Of a DNA stretch of 64,000 bases, positions 1 through 7,820 are shown in pieces. A model generated the notes under the pieces. The model had not been told where the DNA came from. It worked only from the letters and a program-made list of their open reading frames with translations, and did not search any database. Location of the stretch: NCBI GenBank assembly GCA_964591455.1, contig CAZQDZ010000012.1, positions 50,959 to 114,958 on the forward strand, read 5' to 3'. A program made the position numbers and the translations under genes. Each line of letters opens with the position of its first letter. Position 1 is the stretch's first letter. Source of the stretch: RFSX01 sp964591455 (GTDB lineage Bacteria; Bacteroidota; Bacteroidia; Chitinophagales; Saprospiraceae).

Positions 1-225
1 AAGAAGACACTTATTATTGTAATAAAAAGGTTTCGGGTATAGCCCATTATGTAGATTCTTAGTTTTGATAAAATGTAGTCAACAGACTTTAACACCATTT
101 TGACCATAAACTAGCTTCCAAGTTACATACCAGAAGCTGCGTTGTGACTTTTTATTTCTCAAAATGACGGTTGGTTTACCTAAGTAACCTAGTTTAACAC
201 TTCAAGTAATAGGGGTTTGTAGAAC
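1..225. other. gene-free stretch at window edge
   Basis: No convincing coding region, RNA gene or repeat is visible in these bases. The stretch lies downstream of the minus-strand SH3-domain gene, beyond its terminator, and may hold the end or control region of a gene outside the window. Confidence 0.4.
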
Positions 226-266
226 AAAAAAAAGCAGCGGACTCATCTCTGAGCCAGCCGCTTATT
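226..266 (-). terminator. Rho-independent terminator of the SH3-domain gene
   Basis: Read on the minus strand, an imperfect stem of about 14 base pairs (AAGCGGCTGGCTCA against TGAGTCCGCTGCTT, two G-U pairs and one mismatch) with a GAGA loop is followed by a run of eight T. It begins about 20 bases after the stop codon of the minus-strand gene. Confidence 0.8.
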
Positions 267-288
267 TATGGCAAAATCTGTTATACTG

Positions 289-1029
289 CTAGAATACATC
301 ACAACCATGGTGAAATGAGGTCACCAATATCTTGACGCTTCCATCTTTCATCTTTCTCAGTTGTATTGGGTCGTCTACATTGACCTTTATTCTATGTATG
401 TCCCCCTCATTATCAGGAATGTATACTGATTCTCTGTCAAATGATACCATCTCGGGCTTGGTCAACAATAGAGACCTGACCAGATTATAGGCTTCTTCTA
501 ACTCAGTCTCAGGCATATGTAAGATAACTGTGAAGTCATACTTCGTGTCACGTCTTGTAAGGGTCATCCCATTCTCCAGATGCTGTGTAATTCTATAGAG
601 ACCCTCTGTAACCAGCGTATCTTGTCTTTTTACTTCATCAAAATTGTGCTCCGCCCATGATATTAAGGGATAGGTAACATCAAGATCATCCTGAGTAAGC
701 TCGAAATCATAGGTCGGCACAGGCAAATCCGAGATAAATCCCCCAAAAAGGTAGCCTTCCAGCCCATTATAGTTCACTTTAGCCCAATGTCCATTCATCC
801 ATTCTATCTGCTGAGCGGTTTCTGTCAAATGGAGAAGGCTTACTTTCTCTCCGTAAGGTACGACTGTCAGCACCTCAGATTGCGTGGTTGGCTCTACTCT
901 TAATTTAAGCCCAGAAGGTGCATAGACATGGAAAGTAGGAATGCTGCTGCATTCTCCGTCTGGACAATGGCTCCCCATCATAAGGTTCGAGAATAGCGCT
1001 AGGGTCAATAATGCAATTATGTATCTCAT
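289..1029 (-). CDS. exported protein with bacterial SH3 domain
   Basis: The product has about 246 residues starting at MRYIIALL, which gives a typical signal peptide (hydrophobic residues 3-18); an open extension of ten residues upstream would bury it and is rejected. Residues about 34-100 look like a bacterial SH3 (SH3b) domain: the pattern 'GLKLRVEPTTQSEVLTVVPYG' and a later 'HWAKVNYNGLEGYLFGGF' are the usual LNVR/W.KV/GYV signatures. Such domains bind peptidoglycan or periplasmic ligands. The C-terminal 140 residues are not recognised. It is a single gene with its own terminator. Function beyond cell-envelope location is unknown. Confidence 0.8.
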   Translation of the reverse strand: MRYIIALLTLALFSNLMMGSHCPDGECSSIPTFHVYAPSGLKLRVEPTTQSEVLTVVPYGEKVSLLHLTETAQQIEWMNGHWAKVNYNGLEGYLFGGFISDLPVPTYDFELTQDDLDVTYPLISWAEHNFDEVKRQDTLVTEGLYRITQHLENGMTLTRRDTKYDFTVILHMPETELEEAYNLVRSLLLTKPEMVSFDRESVYIPDNEGDIHRIKVNVDDPIQLRKMKDGSVKILVTSFHHGCDVF

Positions 1030-1180
1030 AATATTAGGTTTTGAGAGAGGGAACTCCATCTGCTATATGTTCTTCCCTCCAGTTAACAATTCTGATTCAT
1101 TGAATCATAATGACAATACGAATATGAGATGGAAAGAGACTTGATGACGGGACAACTGATTATCCGTTATCCTTTTTCGA

Positions 1181-1819
1181 TTAGTCGTTGAATATATCTG
1201 AGAGTAGACTGGTTATTTCACTGGTCATCATCGCCGTGGCTCCCCATAACGTATCACCATGAAGGTCATAATATGGTACATTAGGTAGGACGATGTTCCT
1301 GATATGAATGTCTTTTATGCCCTTGTTGTCTCCGTTAATAAGGGTCTGGAGTGGATAGGAGATTGGATAAGCGACTTCGTCTGGCTCTGGCACAAAGACA
1401 GGCGTCTTGTCCATAATCGCTAGATAAGGCTGCACAAAGAAATCACTCACATATACATATATAGATGTCAGAGGTCCTAAGAGCTCTATCACATCTCGTC
1501 CTATGCCCAGCTCCTCTTCTAACTCTCTCAGGGCGGCTTCCTGAAGGTTGGCATCCGTCTGGTCTAGCTGACCACCAGGGAAGGAGATTTGTCCTTTATG
1601 CTTGTCACCTGGATATTTACTTGTCCGCTTGATGTATACAAGTTGATATTCATCTTGTTCATTGGGATGGATGAGTGCGATGACACCAGCCTGCTTACTA
1701 TCTGGTCTTGCTTGACTGTATTTCTGTCTTTGCTCAGGAATCATCTTGTGTTGTGCTTCTACTCCTGGAAGATGGTCCATCTTTGTTCGTATCCTAGCTA
1801 CTAAAGTATTGTAGTCCAT
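1181..1819 (-). CDS. Nudix hydrolase, CoA pyrophosphatase-like
   Basis: This 212-residue protein carries a Nudix box at about residues 82-105 (GGQLDQTD...REL-EEELG) that supplies the Mg-binding glutamates (REL at 98-100, EEE at 101-103). It is preceded by KHKGQISFPGG, the signature of the NudL/CoA-diphosphatase branch, which cleaves coenzyme A or its derivatives to 3',5'-ADP and 4'-phosphopantetheine. The substrate is inferred from this motif only. The gene stands alone. A TACCTTCG box ends six bases before the ATG, so the mRNA may have almost no leader. Confidence 0.9.
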   Translation of the reverse strand: MDYNTLVARIRTKMDHLPGVEAQHKMIPEQRQKYSQARPDSKQAGVIALIHPNEQDEYQLVYIKRTSKYPGDKHKGQISFPGGQLDQTDANLQEAALRELEEELGIGRDVIELLGPLTSIYVYVSDFFVQPYLAIMDKTPVFVPEPDEVAYPISYPLQTLINGDNKGIKDIHIRNIVLPNVPYYDLHGDTLWGATAMMTSEITSLLSDIFND

Positions 1820-1825
1820 GCGAAG

Positions 1826-1833
1826 CGAAGGTA
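1826..1833 (-). promoter_or_regulatory. -7 promoter box before the Nudix gene
   Basis: On the minus strand TACCTTCG fits the Bacteroidota -7 element TAnnTTTG with one change. Only six bases separate it from the ATG. I see no good -33 TTG at the expected distance. Confidence 0.4.
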
Positions 1834-1843
1834 AGATGTATTT

Positions 1844-1895
1844 GAATTGTAAATGGAGTTGTGAATGAAGAATTGCAAATGGAGAATTGTGAATA
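1844..1895. repeat. imperfect 25-bp tandem direct repeat
   Basis: Two copies of a sequence like gaattgTaaatggagTTGTGAAT lie head to tail in the region between the divergent Nudix and TonB-C-like genes. The following bases (to 2099) contain a short run complementary to part of the repeat (cacaattcaa at about 1940) but no gene. Similar low-complexity stretches are common between Bacteroidota genes. Confidence 0.5.
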
Positions 1896-2099
1896 GGATA
1901 ATCATTTTTCTTACTTCAGAGTTCAAAAAACAACTTTCACAATTCAAGCGACGAAGGAGTCGAAAAATCCTACTCTAATGGAAACTGAAGTCAAGAGTTC
2001 TGGGAAGCAATGTGGAGTTAGAGAGTAGGGCAAGCCAACGTTAGTTTAGCATTGACTAACTAGATTTTCTTAATTTGTAATCGAGAATAAATCGAACAC

Positions 2100-2798
2100 A
2101 TGAAACACATACTCTCCATTACACTCACAATGTTAATTTGTACTATCGTCTATTGCCAAGACCAATTGCGAATAGACGTTTTCCCTAATAATTACAAACC
2201 AGTCTTTGAATGTGAACTGCCTAAAGCAGATAGGATCAGAGACATTCAGGAAGGTTATCCTTCAGACTGGATTCGAGCGGAAGAATATATATCTACAAAG
2301 CTGACACTACAGGGAAGTGAAGTGCTGGTCGCTGAGGGAGAGAATGAGTCCTTCTCTATGTCTCAGAAAGAGATATTGGCTAAGGCGACAGTCGGTGATG
2401 AGATTATTATAGATGTGGTTTATAGAGAAGAGAATGCGGCTACTAATGAGCCAGATAAGCGGCATCTTAGTTTTGAATTGTCTGTTGTGCCAGATTCCAA
2501 AGCGATTTTTCCTGGAGGAGGATCAGCCTTGGATTACTACATCCAAGAACAAGTAATTAGTAAGTTGCCAGCACATGATAAGACAGACCTGGAATTGGTG
2601 TCTTTTGTCTTTACGGTAGATAGTCAAGGGAGGACTGGTGAAATAGAGATGTTAGAATTCTGTCCGCTTATGCAGGTTCAGAGCCTTATTATAGATGCCA
2701 TCAATGCGATGCCAAGATGGGAACCTGCCAAAGATAAAATAGGAGAATCTGTGCCTCAGGAGTTTCAGCTCAGACTGGGATACATGGTTGGTTGTTAG
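2100..2798 (+). CDS. exported protein with TonB C-terminal-like domain
   Basis: The product has 232 residues. Residues 1-19 form a signal peptide ending in YCQ. The last 95 residues resemble the TonB C-terminal fold found in many Bacteroidota exported proteins: 'IFPGGGSALDYYI', then 'FVFTVDSQGRTGEIEML', and 'AINAMPRWEPAKDKIGESV' correspond to the family pattern FPGG...FVVDKDG...MPKWKPGK..G..V. Unlike a true TonB it has no long proline-rich linker and no uncleaved N-terminal anchor, so it is probably a soluble periplasmic protein with a TonB-like fold and not an energy transducer. The N-terminal half is not recognised. It is a single gene. Confidence 0.7.
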   Translation: MKHILSITLTMLICTIVYCQDQLRIDVFPNNYKPVFECELPKADRIRDIQEGYPSDWIRAEEYISTKLTLQGSEVLVAEGENESFSMSQKEILAKATVGDEIIIDVVYREENAATNEPDKRHLSFELSVVPDSKAIFPGGGSALDYYIQEQVISKLPAHDKTDLELVSFVFTVDSQGRTGEIEMLEFCPLMQVQSLIIDAINAMPRWEPAKDKIGESVPQEFQLRLGYMVGC

Positions 2799-2822
2799 AT
2801 TACAGGAAGTGAAAATATGAGC

Positions 2823-2857
2823 ACAAAAAAAGCTGCCACTTATAAGGAAGTGGCAGC
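2823..2857 (-). terminator. Rho-independent terminator of hsp20
   Basis: A perfect 10-bp stem (GCTGCCACTT / AAGTGGCAGC) with a six-base loop is followed on the minus strand by a run of seven T. It lies about 70 bases beyond the Hsp20 stop codon. Confidence 0.85.
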
Positions 2858-2925
2858 GGCCCAATTCGGGCTCTTATTCGGCTTAGTTAAAACGAAAACC
2901 AAGATAGTATCAGCTAAGTTTCAAT

Positions 2926-3384
2926 TTAGCTGATAGTTATTGTCCGTGGCGCTTTCTCTTTAGCTTCTTCTTTCTTGTTTAGTGAAATTTTAAGAATGCC
3001 ATTCTCATAAGCGGCATCGATAGCTTCTGCGTCTATTGTCTTAGGCAGGTGAAATGACTTAGTGAATGAATTGTAATTAAATTCTCTTCTTCTGAATTTT
3101 AATCCATCGTTCTCTGTGCTGTTGTCCTCATCCTCAGTTTTGTTTTTTTCACTCACTTTTACAATCAGTTGATCCTTTTCGACTTTGATTTCAAAATCTT
3201 CCTTTTTCAGGCCTGGCGCTGCTAAGTGTATTTCGAAGCCATCTTTCTGCTCCATGATGTTAACCGATGGTCTGTTGAAAGAAAAATGGGAGTCTGTCAA
3301 CTCATTCATGCCTTTTTGAAAGAAATCATCCAAAATTGATGAAAATGGGTTGGCAGGTACTGGTCTGTTAAATCTGATATTCAT
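2926..3384 (-). CDS. small heat-shock protein, Hsp20/alpha-crystallin family
   Basis: This is an ATP-independent holdase chaperone of about 152 residues, cytoplasmic. The start is taken at MNIRFNRPVPANPFSSI, the usual beginning of Bacteroidota Hsp20; an upstream extension of 21 residues is unsupported. The alpha-crystallin domain spans about residues 35-140, with DGFEIHLAAPGLKKEDFEIKV-type strands, and the tail ends in a KEKAPRTITIS strand. The segment around 'RREFNYNSFTKSFHLPKTI' is the conserved core, and 'AAYENGILKISL' is the A-x-x-x-n-G-v-L signature. No CIRCE-type inverted repeat is visible upstream. Confidence 0.93.
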   Translation of the reverse strand: MNIRFNRPVPANPFSSILDDFFQKGMNELTDSHFSFNRPSVNIMEQKDGFEIHLAAPGLKKEDFEIKVEKDQLIVKVSEKNKTEDEDNSTENDGLKFRRREFNYNSFTKSFHLPKTIDAEAIDAAYENGILKISLNKKEEAKEKAPRTITIS

Positions 3385-3555
3385 TGTTGTATTGTTTATT
3401 TGTTTAAAATCAAATTGACAATCAACTATTATCAAGGTGTGGACCATTCCATTATTTAGGCCAATAGGTCAGCATAAATTAAAAGTACATGACAATATGA
3501 CATGTAGATTTAAAAATGACTGACAATATGGCTTAAAAATTTATATATTACTACC

Positions 3556-4245
3556 TTATTTCAACTGAAACTCTAAAAACTGGATTGTTCGCTTATCCTC
3601 CAGATGCATTTTTTCATAGAATGTGAGTATATCAAGGTCAGGATTCGGCAAGTCTCCCTTATATATATCTGGGCTATCCATGAGAAGCTGATGCCCAAAT
3701 TCTGCAATGACCTCTTTGGTATGCAAATAGAGAGGTTCTGAATCAGTTTTGAGATATATACTATTTCCAGCACGCAGCACTTTCTTATATATGTTCAGAA
3801 AGTTGGGTGAGGTAAGCCGACGATTATATTTCGAATCTTTCAAAAAAGGGTCGGGGAAGGTGATCCAGATCTGATCTACTTCCTCTGCCGTGAAGAACAA
3901 ATCCAGGACTTCTATCTTAATGCGCAAGAATGCCACATTTTCCAGCCCTAGCTCTAAAGCAGTCTTAGCGCCTTTCCATATACGGGCTCCCTTAATATCT
4001 ACGCCGATGAAATTTCTATCAGGATATCGTTCTGCCAACCCTAGGCAATATTCACCACGACCACAGGCCAGTTCCAGGGTAATAGGATTATCATTCTTGA
4101 AATGTACTTTGGACCATTGTCCATTCATGGTCATGCTTTCTCCAGATGGCCCCTTCAGTTCTTGGCTGCCATATTGAAAGCTTTCATACACATTTGGAAA
4201 TGTTAAGTTTTCTGTAAACTTGAGGAGTTTGTTTCTCCTAGTCAT
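3556..4245 (-). CDS. trmB: tRNA (guanine-46-N7)-methyltransferase
   Basis: TrmB transfers a methyl group from SAM to N7 of G46 in the tRNA variable loop. The start is set at MTRRNKLLKF (229 residues), matching the family. The SAM site 'LELACGRGEYCLGLA' and 'FIGVDIKGARIW', and the catalytic/tRNA-binding motif 'ITFPDPFLKDSKYNRRL' are all present. The last helix 'YEKMHLEDKRTIQFLEFQL' corresponds to the family's YE..F...G..I..L..... ending. It is a single gene divergent from an outer-membrane barrel gene. Confidence 0.95.
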   Translation of the reverse strand: MTRRNKLLKFTENLTFPNVYESFQYGSQELKGPSGESMTMNGQWSKVHFKNDNPITLELACGRGEYCLGLAERYPDRNFIGVDIKGARIWKGAKTALELGLENVAFLRIKIEVLDLFFTAEEVDQIWITFPDPFLKDSKYNRRLTSPNFLNIYKKVLRAGNSIYLKTDSEPLYLHTKEVIAEFGHQLLMDSPDIYKGDLPNPDLDILTFYEKMHLEDKRTIQFLEFQLK

Positions 4246-4319
4246 GCAATTATTGACATTTAGTACGTTGATGAGATTACGCCAATAAAAATATTCTATT
4301 TTAGGACCCAAATCATAAG

Positions 4320-5204
4320 ATGAGACAGTTGATTATACTTGTAATGTTGTTTTATGTCTGTGAAATGATGGCACAGCATAAAATTGGTATCAGAGCTGGG
4401 TTAAACCAATCGACGTTTTCAGCTTCTTCCCTGGAGGAAGGAGAGAGTTACAGTCTCAATGGAGGTTTCCACTTTGGTGTAAATTACACATATCAGCTCA
4501 CACCGAGATTTGGTATAAGAGGAGAGCTGCTTTTTACCCAGAGAGGGTCTGCCTTTGACTATGAAGATTCTGATTCTTATGCATTCATCACACCATTTGG
4601 AAGTGCTACAGCGCCTTTTTTTGAATTTGGAGAAGTAGATACTGAGATAGAACATTCCAATGGATATTTATCTTTTCCGATTACTGCTCAGTTTGATTTA
4701 AATGATAAAATAGAGCTATTTGGAGGCATCTCTTTTGACCTTCTCATTATCCCTACTGGTAGAGGTACCCAAGAATTTACTAGCTCCAGCAGAGCGGAAG
4801 ACATATTCTTTAGAAGAACCCTAGAGCATAGTTATAGAGGAGATGAAATAGGTGAATTATCCAGATTTTTCAATCCTATAATTCCCACTTCATTTATCCC
4901 CATTATAATCAATGATCAGGAGGTGAACATAGTGAGAACTGAGACGGCTTATTACAATTTGAGACCAGGTGACCTAGACGGTACTAAATTCAATCTATTC
5001 GACTCTCATGTTATCCTTGGCTTTAATTATTTCATTAATAATGGATTCTACATAGGACTGAGGGGAGAGTTAGGATTATTAGACATCACCAATGAAGGTG
5101 CTGACTTTAGCCTAAGGTCCATAGGAGAAAATGACACTTATATTAGAAGAGATGATAGAGACTTGTCTAGGAGTCTTAGTCTGTCGGTCGGATTTAGGTT
5201 CTAG
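4320..5204 (+). CDS. outer-membrane beta-barrel protein (PorT-like family)
   Basis: The protein has 294 residues with a signal peptide (1-19, ending MMAQ). It begins with 'HKIGIRAGLNQSTF', the hallmark first strand of the Bacteroidota outer-membrane beta-barrel family that includes PorT-like proteins, and alternates amphipathic strands to a terminal aromatic residue ('SLSLSVGFRF'). Family members sit in the outer membrane; most have no assigned function. It is a single gene facing the acyltransferase gene that ends two bases away. It should not be called PorT itself, since length and sequence are generic. Confidence 0.8.
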   Translation: MRQLIILVMLFYVCEMMAQHKIGIRAGLNQSTFSASSLEEGESYSLNGGFHFGVNYTYQLTPRFGIRGELLFTQRGSAFDYEDSDSYAFITPFGSATAPFFEFGEVDTEIEHSNGYLSFPITAQFDLNDKIELFGGISFDLLIIPTGRGTQEFTSSSRAEDIFFRRTLEHSYRGDEIGELSRFFNPIIPTSFIPIIINDQEVNIVRTETAYYNLRPGDLDGTKFNLFDSHVILGFNYFINNGFYIGLRGELGLLDITNEGADFSLRSIGENDTYIRRDDRDLSRSLSLSVGFRF

Positions 5205-5206
5205 TA

Positions 5207-5758
5207 TCAAGATAAATAGAATCCATTTTCAGGGTTATATCCCTGTATGCCATCATAGTGCTTTTCTAAATAAGAGATATCCTTATCACTGTTATCTGTT
5301 GTATAGAAAAGTGGCAAGAATTTGAATTCCCTTGTTTTATAATCCATTACCACTGGTAGTATAGGAATGTTAGCGATTCTGGCTACATGATAGAATCCGG
5401 TTTTGAATTTTTCTACCCTTGATCTGCTGCCCTCTGGAGCAAAGAGGATGGTGAGGATTTCTCTTTTGTTGTACTGATCTACGACAGCTTGGACAAAATT
5501 ACTGGATTGACTTCTATCGACGGCTATACCCCCTAGCTTGGTCATAAACCAACCTTTAGGAGGCTTGAATAGCGATGCCTTGCCTATATATTTTGCATCC
5601 ATCTTCAATACACTTCTTACCATTACCCCTAATGGGAAGTCCCAGTTAGAAGTATGAGGTCCTGCTATGATTATTTTCTTTTTGACATCTGGGTGATGAT
5701 TGCCTACAATTTGCCATTTGAGAAGCTTGAGTATGGATTTACTTACTGCACTGGTCAT
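5207..5758 (-). CDS. 1-acyl-glycerol-3-phosphate acyltransferase-like protein
   Basis: This 183-residue protein belongs to the PlsC/LPLAT acyltransferase superfamily. The catalytic HxxxxD motif is present as H35-TSNW-D40, and the phosphate-binding EGSRS motif lies at residues 109-113 ('FAPEGSRSRVEKFKTGFYHVA'). It would acylate a glycerol-phosphate or related lipid acceptor at the inner face of the cytoplasmic membrane. It is shorter than classical PlsC and lacks clear membrane helices, as is common for this Bacteroidota subgroup; the acceptor cannot be named. A perfect TATCTTTG box ends five bases before the ATG. Confidence 0.88.
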   Translation of the reverse strand: MTSAVSKSILKLLKWQIVGNHHPDVKKKIIIAGPHTSNWDFPLGVMVRSVLKMDAKYIGKASLFKPPKGWFMTKLGGIAVDRSQSSNFVQAVVDQYNKREILTILFAPEGSRSRVEKFKTGFYHVARIANIPILPVVMDYKTREFKFLPLFYTTDNSDKDISYLEKHYDGIQGYNPENGFYLS

Positions 5759-5763
5759 GATGC

Positions 5764-5771
5764 CAAAGATA
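5764..5771 (-). promoter_or_regulatory. -7 promoter box immediately before the acyltransferase
   Basis: TATCTTTG on the minus strand matches the Bacteroidota -7 consensus TAnnTTTG exactly and is separated from the ATG by only five bases (gcatc). No clear -33 TTG is seen. If used, transcription would begin at or next to the start codon. Confidence 0.5.
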
Positions 5772-5837
5772 GTTTTATAGTTATTTTTTTAGGATATTTT
5801 AAACCAAACATACATCTGTAAGTCATAGAAGTAGGAT

Positions 5838-6386
5838 ATGAAACAAAGCTATTCAGATATAGAGATCTTAGAGAAACTGTCAGATGATGCCAGTTTTGAT
5901 AAAGGGATCTATATGTTGGTGAAGGAGTTTCAAGAACGGCTCTATTGGCATATTAGACGAATGGTGCATCGTCATGAAGACGCAGATGATGTACTGCAGA
6001 ATACTTTTTTGAAGGTTGTGAATCATATCCATGGATTTAATCGACAGTCGAAACTGTATACCTGGTTGTATAGGATTGCGACAAATGAATCACTTGCTTT
6101 TATAAAGAAACAAAAAGCTAAGCAGGTGATTCAAGGTGAGGAAAAGCTTGATTTTTTAGCGAAGGAGGACCCCTATTTTGATGCAGATGACCTCTTGTTA
6201 AAATTGGTGCAAGCTGTCGAGACTTTGCCTGAAAAGCAAAGAACGGTATTCAATTTGAGATACTATGATGACATGAGTTACAAAGATATGGCTGTAGTGA
6301 CAGAAACCAGTGTTGGAGCATTGAAAGCCTCATATCATCACGCGGTGAAGAAAATTGAGAAATATATCACCGAGCGCACATTATAG
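5838..6386 (+). CDS. RNA polymerase sigma factor, ECF-type sigma-70
   Basis: This 182-residue sigma factor has region 2 at about residues 30-95 ('HRHEDADDVLQNTFLKVVNH', 'LYTWLYRIATNESLAF') and region 4 at about 130-180 ('LPEKQRTVFNLRYYDDMSYK', then a helix-turn-helix). Region 3 is absent, as in ECF factors. It is first of a three-gene run with the membrane protein that begins two bases after its stop and a periplasmic Spy-like protein. The arrangement (sigma, membrane regulator, Spy-like protein) implies an envelope stress circuit; the target genes are unknown. Confidence 0.92.
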   Translation: MKQSYSDIEILEKLSDDASFDKGIYMLVKEFQERLYWHIRRMVHRHEDADDVLQNTFLKVVNHIHGFNRQSKLYTWLYRIATNESLAFIKKQKAKQVIQGEEKLDFLAKEDPYFDADDLLLKLVQAVETLPEKQRTVFNLRYYDDMSYKDMAVVTETSVGALKASYHHAVKKIEKYITERTL

Positions 6387-6388
6387 AA

Positions 6389-6970
6389 ATGAAGGAAGGA
6401 AACATACCAAACGAATTACCTAAAGATTATTTCGAGAGATTTCCAGAAAGGATAAAACATCGAATAGAAAATGATGATACAAATTATCAGAGCCAGATTC
6501 TTACAGCGATAGGAAAGAGAACACCTTATAAGACACCTGAAGGGTATTTTGATGGCTTAACTGATCGAATTATCAGAAACTGTGATACTACTACAGCAAA
6601 ACAAGAGAAAAGGATAGCCAAAACAAGGCCTCTGAGTCCACGAAGATGGATGCTGGTTGCCGCAACATTGACTTTGCTATTGATGTATACCTACCCCTGG
6701 AAGGACAATGGGATACTGCAACCTACAGAAATAGTACAATTGGGCTTAGAGGACAGTAACGAATCGCTTTCTGAAGAAGAAAGTCTAGTGATGATAGAGC
6801 TTATAGAAGATTATACTGAGGAAGAGATATGGCAGGAGGCAATGGCATCTATGGTCTCAGAAGGTCAAGTTGTAGAAAGCTTTCTGAATGAAATAAATGA
6901 TACAGAATTAAACCTTTATCTAGATTTACTGCTCTCAGATATAACTGATTTAGAATTAAACTCACTATAG
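6389..6970 (+). CDS. single-pass membrane protein, probable anti-sigma factor
   Basis: The product has 193 residues with one membrane helix at about 87-102 flanked by arginines, giving a cytoplasmic N-terminus of about 85 residues and an acidic periplasmic C-terminus. The cytoplasmic part contains two related motifs, 'LPKDYFERFPERIKHRI' and 'TPEGYFDGLTDRIIR', a P-x-x-YF-x(4-5)-RI pattern I know from Bacteroidota genes next to ECF sigma factors. The gene starts two bases after the sigma stop, so they are co-transcribed. An anti-sigma role is inferred from topology and position, not from a recognised zinc-binding anti-sigma domain. Confidence 0.65.
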   Translation: MKEGNIPNELPKDYFERFPERIKHRIENDDTNYQSQILTAIGKRTPYKTPEGYFDGLTDRIIRNCDTTTAKQEKRIAKTRPLSPRRWMLVAATLTLLLMYTYPWKDNGILQPTEIVQLGLEDSNESLSEEESLVMIELIEDYTEEEIWQEAMASMVSEGQVVESFLNEINDTELNLYLDLLLSDITDLELNSL

Positions 6971-7002
6971 AAAATTATATTCTGAATTATAACAATTAGA
7001 CT

Positions 7003-7467
7003 ATGAAACAAATATTTTATGCACTGCTGTTTATCTTCTCTGCATCTTCCATAGAAGCGCAACCCGAACATAAAGAGATAGAAGAAAGATTAGAGTCTAG
7101 AAGGGTGGCTTATATTACACAGGAGCTTAATCTTTCAGTAGAAGAGGCACAAGCATTTTGGCCGATATATAATGCCCACAGGAAAGAAGTAAAGACACTT
7201 AGAGAAGCGCATAAGATGCAGTCAGATGACCAGGCAAAACGCAATTTGTCTGATATCTTTTCTCATGAAGAAAAGGCATTAGAATTGAAGAAAAACTATG
7301 CGAATCAAGTCGTAGATATTATTGGAGAGGAAAGGACAATTCATCTTATAACCAGTGAGCGCAGATTTAGAGAAAGAATGATTAGAGGTATACAAAGCAA
7401 AACTAGATCAGGAGGACGTAGAGGCGGATTTCAATCGGGTGATAGAGGACATCGTGGAGGTAACTAA
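7003..7467 (+). CDS. periplasmic Spy/CpxP-like protein
   Basis: The product has 154 residues with a signal peptide (1-20, ending EAQ). The mature part is highly charged and helical; 'LNLSVEEAQAFWPIYNAHRK' is the signature of Bacteroidota Spy/CpxP-like proteins that follow sigma/anti-sigma pairs. The C-terminus is a Gly/Arg-rich tail (GGRRGGFQSGDRGHRGG) which is probably disordered. A sensing or chaperone role in the periplasm is inferred from family and neighbours. A strong terminator follows 58 bases downstream and closes the three-gene unit. Confidence 0.7.
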   Translation: MKQIFYALLFIFSASSIEAQPEHKEIEERLESRRVAYITQELNLSVEEAQAFWPIYNAHRKEVKTLREAHKMQSDDQAKRNLSDIFSHEEKALELKKNYANQVVDIIGEERTIHLITSERRFRERMIRGIQSKTRSGGRRGGFQSGDRGHRGGN

Positions 7468-7525
7468 ATACATTTAAGACGTATGTGTAGAAGCGTTCCT
7501 GGGTAGAAAAGTGTTAAAAAAATAG

Positions 7526-7555
7526 AGCCGGAAACAAATTGTTTTCGGCTTTTTT
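7526..7555 (+). terminator. terminator of the sigma / anti-sigma / Spy-like operon
   Basis: AGCCGaAAACAA pairs with TTGTTTTCGGCT with almost no loop beyond a few bases and is followed by six T. It lies 58 bases after the last stop codon of the three-gene unit. Confidence 0.85.
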
Positions 7556-7820
7556 AATTTTTTGATTTCGAAGTATGGATTAAAAAAGGTACAGGCTATA
7601 ATAGGATTAATTGATCTTAAAACAACCTGAATATTTGAGTATGAAGAAAGTATCTATTGGTGTAATTAATTATATGTAATCCGTTAAAAGGCTTATCCTA
7701 GATAGATACGCATTAGCCATATAATGAATGTCAAATTTAAACCTTATCAAATGGTTAACTAACTTACCTAAAAGCCTATATTTACGATTAGAATTATAAT
7801 CTGAACACGAAGTAATTTTA
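7556..7820. other. gene-free control region before the TPR gene
   Basis: No coding potential is apparent. A TATATTTA box at 7777-7784 resembles the -7 element and has GTTA about 19 bases upstream, so it is the best promoter candidate for the TPR gene, with a leader of about 30 bases. Confidence 0.35.

Noticed and set aside
3385..3555. CIRCE or other heat-shock operator before hsp20
   Set aside because: No TTAGCACTC-type inverted repeat is present in the upstream bases.
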